Of a DNA stretch of 7,177 nucleotides, positions 1 through 5,913 are shown piece by piece (the first letter of the stretch is position 1; every line of letters starts with the position of its first letter). A program made the translations under genes and the position numbers. The stretch covers positions 1 to 7,177 of the forward strand of contig JASLXP010000654.1 in the NCBI GenBank assembly GCA_030740295.1, read 5' to 3'. The notes beneath the pieces are model-generated. The model saw nothing but the letters and a program-made list of their open reading frames with translations. It ran no database searches and had not been told where the DNA came from. Source of the stretch: Planctomycetota bacterium (lineage in GTDB: Bacteria > Planctomycetota > PUPC01 > JACPCR01).

Positions 1-1172
1 AGCTGTTTCCCATCCTCCATTTTGGGCTGATACTCGTACCCACCGCCTTCCACTGATTTGCGGCTGAATTTGCCCATCCCGATCCCTGCACAACAGGCGA
101 TGATCACGATCACGGCCAATGCGCCCTCGAGGAGCATCGAGCCGTAGGCCACATACTGCGCGTCCGTCTCGCATGAGACTTGTTTGCTGCTGGTGCCCGA
201 GCTGACCAGGCAGTGAAATCCGCTGCACGCACCGCACGCGATCGTAATGAAAAGAAACGGCCAGATGGGCGGTGCATCAGCCGGTGCTTCGGAATTGATG
301 GCGGGTGCAGAAGAAGCAATGTCGGCTTTGCCTGTGCCGCCGGCAATCAGCAGGCCGAGCACCAGGAGGCCGAGCGCCAAGATGAGCTGGTGACTGTTGA
401 TGTAATCGCGAGGCTGCAGCAGGGTCCAGACCGGCAGGACGGAAGCGATGAAACAGTAGACAAAAAGGATCATCGACCAGACGACGACTGCGTTGAGAAA
501 CGTCTTGCCGACCAGTGGTATGCCAAACCAAGCGCCGAAATCGATCTGAAAATGATAGGCCCCGATGTAGATGCAGCCGTACATGATTGCCAGCGCGGCC
601 AGCGAAGGAACGAGTAGCCCACCGCCCTTTTTGTAGACCCAGAAACCAATGGCCACAGCGAGCGGAATCTCTATCCACACGGAAAGCACTGTTTCGGGAT
701 AGTTCGCAAAGATGATCGCAATAACGAGCCCGAATATTGCGAGCACAATCGTGAGCGCGAAGAAGAGGATCAGAAGGAACAGAACTTTCGCACGCTTGTT
801 GATCATTCGGCCGGCCACCTCGCCCAACGTCTGGCCACGATTGCGCAACGAAACCACGAGAGCGCCAAAATCATGCACGGCGCCAATAAAGATAGAGCCC
901 AGGACCACCCACAATAGTGCGGGCAGCCAGCCCCAGAAGACGGCAATGGCCGGCCCGACGATCGGCCCGGTGCCGGCAATGCTCGTGAAGTGGTGCCCGA
1001 AGATCACTTCCTTCTTTGTCGGAACGTAATCGATGTCATCACGGAGTTGCTGGCTTGGCACAGGCGCGTCCTTGTCGAGCCCGAAGACTTTTCGGGCCAG
1101 CCATTTTCCATACGTGTGGTAAGCCGCGATGAATCCAAAAAAACTGAGAACTGCGACGACGAGGGTGCTCAA
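1..1172 (-). CDS. cstA: CstA-family peptide/pyruvate transporter, C-terminus cut by window edge
   Basis: This is a multi-pass inner-membrane carrier of the CstA family. Characterised members (CstA and BtsT of E. coli) import peptides or pyruvate during carbon limitation. The 390 visible residues hold the family landmarks: GHHFTSIAGTGPIVGPAIA at about 59-77, GAVHDF at 97-102, LLQPRDYIN at 251-259, and GACSGFHCLVSSGTSSKQ at 314-331, followed by YGSMLLEG at 343-350. Long hydrophobic segments separate them. The reading frame is open to the left edge, so the C-terminus is missing; E. coli members are about 700 residues. I chose the TTG at 1172-1170 because AAGGAGAC lies just upstream at 1185-1178 and the resulting N-terminus (M-STLVVAVLSFFGFIAAYHTYG) looks like a normal family start. 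It lies downstream of the DUF1028 gene on the same strand. The family call is firm; the substrate is not known. Confidence 0.93.
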   Translation of the reverse strand, partial: MSTLVVAVLSFFGFIAAYHTYGKWLARKVFGLDKDAPVPSQQLRDDIDYVPTKKEVIFGHHFTSIAGTGPIVGPAIAVFWGWLPALLWVVLGSIFIGAVHDFGALVVSLRNRGQTLGEVAGRMINKRAKVLFLLILFFALTIVLAIFGLVIAIIFANYPETVLSVWIEIPLAVAIGFWVYKKGGGLLVPSLAALAIMYGCIYIGAYHFQIDFGAWFGIPLVGKTFLNAVVVWSMILFVYCFIASVLPVWTLLQPRDYINSHQLILALGLLVLGLLIAGGTGKADIASSAPAINSEAPADAPPIWPFLFITIACGACSGFHCLVSSGTSSKQVSCETDAQYVAYGSMLLEGALAVIVIIACCAGIGMGKFSRKSVEGGGYEYQPKMEDGKQ

Positions 1173-1177
1173 AATTC

Positions 1178-1185
1178 GTCTCCTT
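1178..1185 (-). promoter_or_regulatory. Shine-Dalgarno site that decides the TTG start of cstA
   Basis: Read on the minus strand the bases are AAGGAGAC. The GGAG core ends 7 bases before the TTG at 1172-1170. No ATG in this frame lies close by, so this site supports a non-ATG start. Confidence 0.7.
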
Positions 1186-1210
1186 GAATAACGTCTTTCT
1201 TGAGTTTTCA

Positions 1211-1286
1211 GGGGTTGGAGTAACGGCTTCAGCCGGGCTCTTCATGCCAACTCGCCACGCCCGGTCAAAGCCGTGACTCCAACTCC
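1211..1286. repeat. 76-base imperfect palindrome, REP- or MITE-like hairpin
   Basis: Two arms fold back on each other around a loop of about 20 bases (1239-1258). GTTGGAGT at 1214-1221 pairs with ACTCCAAC at 1276-1283. ACGGCTT at 1223-1229 pairs with AAGCCGT at 1268-1274. CCGGGC at 1233-1238 pairs with GCCCGG at 1259-1264. There is one mismatch between the first two blocks and a three-base mismatch before the third, and GGG at 1211-1213 extends the base of the stem. It sits between the DUF1028 stop and the cstA start. No run of T follows either arm, so it is not a typical intrinsic terminator. The long, imperfect stem in intergenic DNA suggests a dispersed REP/BIME or small non-autonomous element. 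Only one copy is visible here, so the repeat identity is inferred. Confidence 0.6.
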
Positions 1287-1328
1287 GCGAGGCCAGCAAG
1301 ATAATCAATTTTGAGAGGCACCACCACC

Positions 1329-1979
1329 TCAGCGCCGCTTCCAATGTTCCTTCCAGAAACCGAAAACGCGCATCAATTCGGCGGGCGCTTCCTTGTGCTC
1401 ATCAACCCGCAGGTCGAGATACCGATCATTCAGGCCCCCAGGCCCGCCTTTCTCCCTGGCCACCAGGATAGCCGCCGACTGCCGGCCGCGTTTGTCTCCA
1501 CCTGCTTTATCACCCGCGATGAGCGCAGCCATCAGTTGGTCTGAAAGATCGCCTTTGGTCGCTTTGAACGCTTTCACCATGTCTGAGATCACCTTCTCAC
1601 CCGCGAGCAGGTTGCCCTGGCAGGCGATGTCTTCTTCATTAATGTGGCCTTTCCAGTCATGCGCCTTTTTACCAGTAAATGAAAACGACTCGCCGCGGGC
1701 ATCCACCATACCGACCTGCCGGGTCTCGCGATTCTCATCATTCCCAGTGACTTCCTTGATGACCATTTCAGGGCAGTTGCCCTTCTCCATCAGGCCAAGA
1801 CCATCCGGCCCGTAGCTGACATTACAGGAGCTCTGCGTGGCTACAGCCCCCACACCAGCCCTGGCATAGGGAACGACTGCGCCGACTGCCAAATATTTTG
1901 AGGCGACGACGACACCGAGGTCGCCGTTTTCAGGATCGCGAGCACAAAGAGAAAAAGTGTTTACGAGAGGTGCTGTCAT
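1329..1979 (-). CDS. DUF1028 family protein (Ntn-hydrolase-like)
   Basis: This 216-residue protein matches the DUF1028 family (Pfam PF06267) along its whole length. Visible landmarks are NTFSLCARDPENGDLGVVVASK at the start (TFS at 8-10), the AVGAVVPYARAGVGAVATQ stretch at 31-49, NVSYGPDGL at 53-61, RQVGMVDARG at 87-96, QGNLLAG at 121-127, and GGDKRGRQSAAILV at 160-173, followed by DRYLDLRVDEH at 185-195. From what is known of the family, the fold resembles N-terminal nucleophile hydrolases but no reaction is established. I chose the ATG at 1979 because the conserved region begins just after it. Upstream ATGs at 2000 and 2060 would add 7 or 27 residues with no resemblance to the family, and no start has a strong ribosome binding site. 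The protein is upstream of the CstA-type transporter, 156 bases away and on the same strand, so co-transcription is possible but interrupted by a hairpin. Confidence 0.9.
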   Translation of the reverse strand: MTAPLVNTFSLCARDPENGDLGVVVASKYLAVGAVVPYARAGVGAVATQSSCNVSYGPDGLGLMEKGNCPEMVIKEVTGNDENRETRQVGMVDARGESFSFTGKKAHDWKGHINEEDIACQGNLLAGEKVISDMVKAFKATKGDLSDQLMAALIAGDKAGGDKRGRQSAAILVAREKGGPGGLNDRYLDLRVDEHKEAPAELMRVFGFWKEHWKRR

Positions 1980-2095
1980 GGTTTTCAATCTGCTTTTCAT
2001 ATCTGTCAAAATCACGCTGTTACAGTTGAAGCGGAACTCGATGACAAAATCAATAGACATTGGTGGCTTTTACACTCACGGTCGGTCGATTTCTC

Positions 2096-2123
2096 TTGAC
2101 TCTGCACCCCTGCGGGGAAGAAT
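2096..2123 (+). promoter_or_regulatory. Weak sigma-70-like promoter candidate for the rightward operon
   Basis: TTGACT at 2096-2101 matches five of six -35 bases. After 16 bases, AAGAAT at 2118-2123 matches four of six -10 bases. The next gene starts at 2189, which would give a leader of about 60 bases. The spacer contains the palindrome CCCCTGCGGGG (2107-2117), a possible operator or small hairpin. The match is modest and could be chance, but its location directly upstream of the operon is right. Confidence 0.3.
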
Positions 2124-2177
2124 ATTTAAGGCGACCTACCAATTCTTGCGGCGAACTCTAGAATGAAACCCCCAAAC

Positions 2178-2184
2178 AGGAGAG
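2178..2184 (+). promoter_or_regulatory. Ribosome binding site of the first operon gene
   Basis: AGGAGAG, with the GGAG core six bases before the ATG at 2189. It favours this start over the in-frame ATGs at 2300 and 2330, which lack a good site. Confidence 0.65.
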
Positions 2185-2188
2185 CAAG

Positions 2189-3043
2189 ATGAGCCTCGAA
2201 GCCATCGGTCTGGATTCAGCCAGGCACTTTGCAGCCGGGCTGGCTCTAACCATATTTGACCACATCAGTTACAGAAGTAATAACGACAAAGAGTCGCGGA
2301 TGGCAACCAAGGCGGAGTGCCTCAAATCAATGGAAGCCATTCTCGGCAGCGTTGATTTTGAGCCAGGCCAGGAGTTTTCAAACGAAGCCCTGTCGGCGCA
2401 ATCTACAGATACCGCATTTGCCGCACACGTGGAGACGGTCAAGTGCTTTCTCTACGACTACGGATGGATGAAGTTCCAGTTTCCATTCTTCAAGAAGATA
2501 ACGGAATGGTGCAAAGGCTTTCTTTCGCGAGAGAAAATCAACAACCTGCCACTCACCCAGAAATACACTGCCTGCTGGGGATTCGAGCTGATCGGTGACC
2601 TGTATGTCGGCGTGATGTATTTCAACCAGGTCGAGGGCAGCAACCCGATCGCCGCTCTCGGCGCCAGCATCTACCAGGCCCACGCGCTCTTTCTCGGACT
2701 GATCACAGGGAAGGTTTTTACCAGTGCATTGAATTGGTTTCTGACCACTCGCGAGGAGCGCGACCTCGATGTCACCCTGAAGGAATTGCTTCATAAGACG
2801 CCCCTCGTCGATATTCTGCTGAACTACAAGCCTGCGGAAGAAGTGCACGGCGAGAGCAGCTCATTGGGCAAGTATGGAGTCAAGGTTGTGGGTGCCGGCA
2901 AACGGCTTGTTTCCGGCGTAAGCAAGGCTGCTGGCGACTTGGCCGAGAAGGCTTCAGATGTGGTCTCAGACTTGGCACACAAGGATGAGAAACGGAAGGA
3001 CGAATCAAAGGAAAAGTTAAAGGATATGACGGAAGGCTACTGA
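2189..3043 (+). CDS. Uncharacterised 284-residue protein with charged helical tail; first gene of the operon
   Basis: I do not recognise a family. The start at 2189 has a good ribosome binding site. A shorter form from ATG 2300 (MATKAECLK) would remove 37 residues and cannot be excluded. Residues 80-120 are rich in aromatic residues (FLYDYGWMKFQFPFFKK). Residues 129-187 are moderately hydrophobic, and NPIAALGASIYQAHALFLGL at 152-171 could be membrane-associated, though it is weak as a transmembrane segment. From about 225 to the end the protein turns into a low-complexity amphipathic helix of Lys, Ala, Val, Asp and Glu (for example GVSKAAGDLAEKASDVVSDL at 243-262, then KDEKRKDESKEKLKDM at 265-280), the pattern of a lipid- or surface-binding tail. 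The next gene begins after 2 bases, so co-expression with the membrane-anchored 586-residue protein is almost certain. Function is unknown. Confidence 0.85.
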   Translation: MSLEAIGLDSARHFAAGLALTIFDHISYRSNNDKESRMATKAECLKSMEAILGSVDFEPGQEFSNEALSAQSTDTAFAAHVETVKCFLYDYGWMKFQFPFFKKITEWCKGFLSREKINNLPLTQKYTACWGFELIGDLYVGVMYFNQVEGSNPIAALGASIYQAHALFLGLITGKVFTSALNWFLTTREERDLDVTLKELLHKTPLVDILLNYKPAEEVHGESSSLGKYGVKVVGAGKRLVSGVSKAAGDLAEKASDVVSDLAHKDEKRKDESKEKLKDMTEGY

Positions 3044-3045
3044 CA

Positions 3046-4806
3046 ATGTCACAGGAACTCATACAAAGGGTGCGCGCGAAGTACATCGACGTAGAGGCCA
3101 AACCCGAGGCCACCGAAGCGTCAGGCAGATTGCGGCGATGGTCCAGAAATCTGGCGGAGCGCTGTCACCGATTCTCACATTGGTCCCTGGGCGGAATGTG
3201 GAGACACAAACGCACCACAGCGATGATTGCAGGCATCGCGGCGCTCTTGTTAACGGCGATTGCTTTCTTCGCGCATGACTTTCTTACCAAGCGTCTGTCA
3301 TACCCTGTGCGCCAGGCCATCTTCCATTGCGAGGAGGTAGTCACGAAACGCGGCGGCGGGCACAAACAGGAATCGAAACTGATCGAGCGGAGATCTTTCA
3401 CAAGCATCAACCGCGGCTCAGACCAGGCGACCAAACTAGGCGATCTTCTCGCGCACGTTACTCGCGACTACACTGATGAAGGGGCGCGTTTCAACATCAA
3501 AGACCAGCACTCTGCGCGCATCGCATTCTCAAAAGAGAAAGCAGAAGTCACCCAGGGCGGTCTGCGATTGTGGGGAGCAACGACTCTTTTCGAGCAATAC
3601 GCGGTCATTGACGGCAAAGCAGGAAAATTCATTTCCTATGCCTTCATCCCCGAACGGGGCCAGCGCGAAGTGCAATTAAATGTCGTTGAAAGGAATGACG
3701 GCACCCTCGAGCTGGTGAACGAGCTTATTGAGTATCGATCCTTCCCCTGGCACTTTTTCACGCAGGATGCTTCGGTCCGCAGCCATACCGTCTTGAACGA
3801 TTTCGCCAACACTCCGGCTAATCAGGACAAGAAGAAAAAGCTGCTGGATGTGATCGACGCCTTCAATAAAGAGAAGCTCAACAAGCAGGAACGCGATAAA
3901 GCCATCAGCCAGATGCTCGGGCTCATCAGCAGCCTCGAAAAAATCCCGCTCTATGTGAGCCACGAGGATGGATTGCTTGATCTGGCGCCCCAGGAATCAA
4001 CGACTTACCTTTTCGCTGATCCCACCCACCTGGAAGGCATTGCGGAGCTTGGCTACACCTTTTCAAACAAGGCGAAGACCGTCTCCCCCGAAGCGCAATA
4101 TCCCAAGCCGCTCAGCGAGCCGAGCGAGTCGTACGAAGTCTCTAATCCTGATAGTCACATCCTCAAGCTGAGAGTTGAAAATCATTGGGATCTTTTTCCC
4201 GGCAACTGGCCCATTCTGAACAAAACGGTCCGCCTCGGCAGTGGTCGCAATACCTGGGCACCCTTTTATCACTACAACAATGGCGGCTACACGATTAACG
4301 ACGGCAACGGAACCCTGGCCCAGATCATCATTAAGGATTTCTGGATTCATTACGGCGACGACACTGTTTACGAATACTTCCTCGATAAAGACGGCAACGG
4401 CGTTATCGACAAGGAGAAAGAGCTCATCGGCCGCGTCCTCTGCCGCACCGCGTGGGATGAAAAATCAGAGACCGCGAAAGAGAAAGACCCCGAAAGCGGA
4501 GACAAGACCCGGCGATTCATTTACACATTTATGGCCGGAGCAGACATTGACCGCGCCGCCGAGGAATTCTATCTTTGCAACTGCATCGAATCCTTTCTCG
4601 CGAACGAAATTATGCGTGGATATGGCAAGCATTCATTTCTGGGATTTATCAATATGCACCGCAGCGCGATCTTGTTGATAGAGAATCCGACGGTGGAGAA
4701 CCTTGGCCGTGCTCTTACTCCTCTGAGCACCATTGTTGCCAAGCAAGATATTGTGGCTCTGTTGCGAGCGGCCGGGCGCAACTACATTGACAATTACATC
4801 AACTGA
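3046..4806 (+). CDS. Uncharacterised 586-residue single-pass membrane protein with EF-hand-like loop
   Basis: I do not recognise a family. GGAAGG at 3031-3036 precedes the ATG by 9 bases. The first 57 residues are strongly basic (many Arg). One clear membrane segment follows at about 58-80, with core AMIAGIAALLLTAIAFFAH. By the positive-inside rule the N-terminus is cytoplasmic and roughly 500 residues face the periplasm or exterior; there is no cleavable signal or lipobox. The large domain includes a helical, lysine-rich stretch at 258-300, then a region rich in aromatic residues and Gly/Asn at 376-445 (NHWDLFPGNWP, FYHYNNGGYTINDGNGT). At 447-459 is DKDGNGVIDKEKE, which resembles a calcium-binding EF-hand loop, but position 12 is Lys instead of Glu/Asp. 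A CNC motif lies at 511-513. The C-terminal 80 residues look helical. Its place among overlapping genes suggests it anchors a complex; that is inference. Confidence 0.88.
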   Translation: MSQELIQRVRAKYIDVEAKPEATEASGRLRRWSRNLAERCHRFSHWSLGGMWRHKRTTAMIAGIAALLLTAIAFFAHDFLTKRLSYPVRQAIFHCEEVVTKRGGGHKQESKLIERRSFTSINRGSDQATKLGDLLAHVTRDYTDEGARFNIKDQHSARIAFSKEKAEVTQGGLRLWGATTLFEQYAVIDGKAGKFISYAFIPERGQREVQLNVVERNDGTLELVNELIEYRSFPWHFFTQDASVRSHTVLNDFANTPANQDKKKKLLDVIDAFNKEKLNKQERDKAISQMLGLISSLEKIPLYVSHEDGLLDLAPQESTTYLFADPTHLEGIAELGYTFSNKAKTVSPEAQYPKPLSEPSESYEVSNPDSHILKLRVENHWDLFPGNWPILNKTVRLGSGRNTWAPFYHYNNGGYTINDGNGTLAQIIIKDFWIHYGDDTVYEYFLDKDGNGVIDKEKELIGRVLCRTAWDEKSETAKEKDPESGDKTRRFIYTFMAGADIDRAAEEFYLCNCIESFLANEIMRGYGKHSFLGFINMHRSAILLIENPTVENLGRALTPLSTIVAKQDIVALLRAAGRNYIDNYIN

Positions 4807-4812
4807 AGGAGG
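4806..4812 (+). promoter_or_regulatory. Strong ribosome binding site overlapping the preceding stop codon
   Basis: AAGGAGG begins on the last base of the 586-residue gene's TGA (4804-4806) and ends five bases before the ATG at 4818. It is the best ribosome binding site in the operon and fixes the start of the 70-residue gene. Confidence 0.75.
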
Positions 4813-4817
4813 CAGAC

Positions 4818-5030
4818 ATGGAAGCCCTGAACGAGAAGGAACTGCAGCAGGATGATCAGGAACAACTCTCCAAGTTCGACCGGCGACTCAATGTGTTTGC
4901 CGAGACAACGGAGGAAATCGTTGAGGAAGGTGACCAGATTTCGCTCGACAAAAAGTTTGAAGAAACACTCGAAGGCGACGAGCGCAGAATCGATGTGGCA
5001 GTCAAGTATGGCGAGAACCTTCAAGGATGA
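4818..5030 (+). CDS. Small acidic helical protein (70 residues), or 5' part of a frameshifted gene
   Basis: The product is 70 residues, highly acidic and almost free of Gly, Pro and aromatic residues until its last few residues. An example is FAETTEEIVEEGDQISLDKK at 27-46. It should be helical, perhaps coiled coil. The strong ribosome binding site at 4806-4812 and the sensible composition of this frame show it is really translated; the alternative frame over the same bases gives a Ser/Arg/Lys-rich shadow. It ends in TGA at 5028-5030, 23 bases into the next gene's frame. Two readings remain. It may be a separate small partner of the 301-residue protein, translationally coupled to it. Or it may be the N-terminus of one protein of about 365 residues, broken by a one-base indel near 5008-5030. 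I recognise no family. Confidence 0.7.
   Translation: MEALNEKELQQDDQEQLSKFDRRLNVFAETTEEIVEEGDQISLDKKFEETLEGDERRIDVAVKYGENLQG
5008..5030 (+). other. 23-base out-of-frame overlap: coupled genes or frameshift site
   Basis: The 4818 frame ends here with codons for YGENLQG and TGA at 5028-5030. The frame one base further on begins with ATG at 5008-5010 (MARTFKDEL). Both frames look coding up to the junction. Joining them needs a +1 shift. I see no classical slippery run such as a homopolymer or the prfB-type CUU-UGA site; the last codons are CTT CAA GGA TGA. Confidence 0.6.
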
Positions 5031-5913
5031 GCTCGCCAACCTGACCCAGGGCCTGCACGACAGCTTCGAAGAGCTCGAGCACATGTTCGGCGAATCCAGC
5101 GACTACAAAGGCATGGAAAAAATGTTTGACGCCATTGGTCTGCGCAAAATGGCAAATAAATTTCAGTACCGGCGCATCCAGAATCAAGACATCAAATCAA
5201 ACCTGCGAGAAATACTTCTGAAAGGCCACATCGTCGTGGAGCGCATGAATCAGGCATACATGCGCCTGGGGGAAAATGAGCAGACCATGACCGGCGCCAT
5301 TCAGCGGACCACGCAAAAGATTGAAGACTATCAGCCCAAATATGAAGAAGCGCGGACCACGGCGGAGCAGCTCGAAGACGAAATCGAAAGCCTGGAATCG
5401 AGCCTCCAGACCTGTGAGCAATCCGAAGAGCCGGAGTTCAGAAAGAAGCTCTCTGAAGCCCGCGACAAGCTGCATAGCGCAGAGGAAGACAGAAACGTCT
5501 TTTTCACAGTCCTGGAAAGAGCCAAGAACGCCGTTGTCGCCCAGGAGCGCCAGCGTGACAACATCGCCAACATCAAGGCGAATGTGAAAAAGTTCAATAC
5601 CCAGCTCTTACAGGATATTGAGAACATCACCGAGATTTACGAGACGACATCTGAAAATGTTCTCACGGCTTTGGCTGTCAAAGGTGCGGAGCAGTTTGAC
5701 CAGGCAAAGAATCGGGCAACGGATGCCGCATTGATGGCCGGCGCCTACGCAAATGAAGCCATTTCAGACGTGGTTGGCGAACGCTCGAAGTATTTCCCAA
5801 TCTCGCCGGACAAACTTCAGGTCCTGAAAGAACACCACAACAAGGTGCAGCAGGAGTTTGACGCCATCATCACGGCAGCAGAAGAACGCTATAAAGATGA
5901 CCGCACTTCATGA
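5008..5913 (+). CDS. Uncharacterised coiled-coil protein (301 residues)
   Basis: I do not recognise a named family. The protein is almost entirely helical. Residues 1-30 are acidic, and FQYRRIQNQDIKSNL at 52-66 is basic. Long heptad-like coiled coil covers about 88-200, for example ARTTAEQLEDEIESLESSL at 115-133 and RKKLSEARDKLHSAEEDR at 145-162. A further helical region runs from 200 to 297 and includes an Ala-rich stretch (ATDAALMAGAYANEAI at 237-252). There is no signal peptide or membrane segment, so it is probably cytoplasmic. The ATG at 5008 (MARTFKDEL) lies inside the previous gene with no clear ribosome binding site, which suggests translational coupling. Upstream ATGs in this frame at 4852 and 4993 add Ser/Arg-rich sequence that looks non-coding. 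If the upstream gene is a frameshifted part of this one, the true N-terminus is at 4818. It overlaps the next gene by 17 bases. Confidence 0.83.
   Translation: MARTFKDELANLTQGLHDSFEELEHMFGESSDYKGMEKMFDAIGLRKMANKFQYRRIQNQDIKSNLREILLKGHIVVERMNQAYMRLGENEQTMTGAIQRTTQKIEDYQPKYEEARTTAEQLEDEIESLESSLQTCEQSEEPEFRKKLSEARDKLHSAEEDRNVFFTVLERAKNAVVAQERQRDNIANIKANVKKFNTQLLQDIENITEIYETTSENVLTALAVKGAEQFDQAKNRATDAALMAGAYANEAISDVVGERSKYFPISPDKLQVLKEHHNKVQQEFDAIITAAEERYKDDRTS

Larger units (their letters stand above)
1980..2188. other. Divergent intergenic region
   Basis: This region separates the leftward DUF1028 gene from the rightward operon, so both promoters should be in it. For the operon there is one weak sigma-70-like candidate at 2096-2123. 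On the minus strand TTGACA occurs at 2009-2004, but no plausible -10 follows at normal spacing. I see no riboswitch, sigma-54 site or CIRCE element. Confidence 0.5.

Noticed and set aside
180..617. Open frame on the plus strand opposite cstA
   Set aside because: The product is rich in Asp, Arg and Gln without structure. The minus-strand frame over the same bases reads as a clear CstA-family protein.
1211..1286. Palindrome as an intrinsic terminator
   Set aside because: Neither side is followed by a run of T in the direction of transcription, and the stem is long and interrupted.
1393..1815. Open frame on the plus strand opposite the DUF1028 gene
   Set aside because: It is Ser/Pro/Arg-rich antisense shadow; the DUF1028 frame explains the region fully.
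2378..2848. Minus-strand open frame opposite the first operon gene
   Set aside because: There is no ribosome binding site and no protein-like family resemblance; it is antisense to a well-supported gene.
4852..5007. Longer N-terminus for the coiled-coil protein in its own frame
   Set aside because: The residues are Ser/Arg/Lys-rich and unlike the rest of the protein, while the other frame has a strong ribosome binding site and acidic helical sequence.
5008..5913. Coiled-coil protein as a PspA/Vipp or TelA family member
   Set aside because: It is helical and similar in size, but I cannot see the conserved motifs of either family, so the resemblance is only structural.
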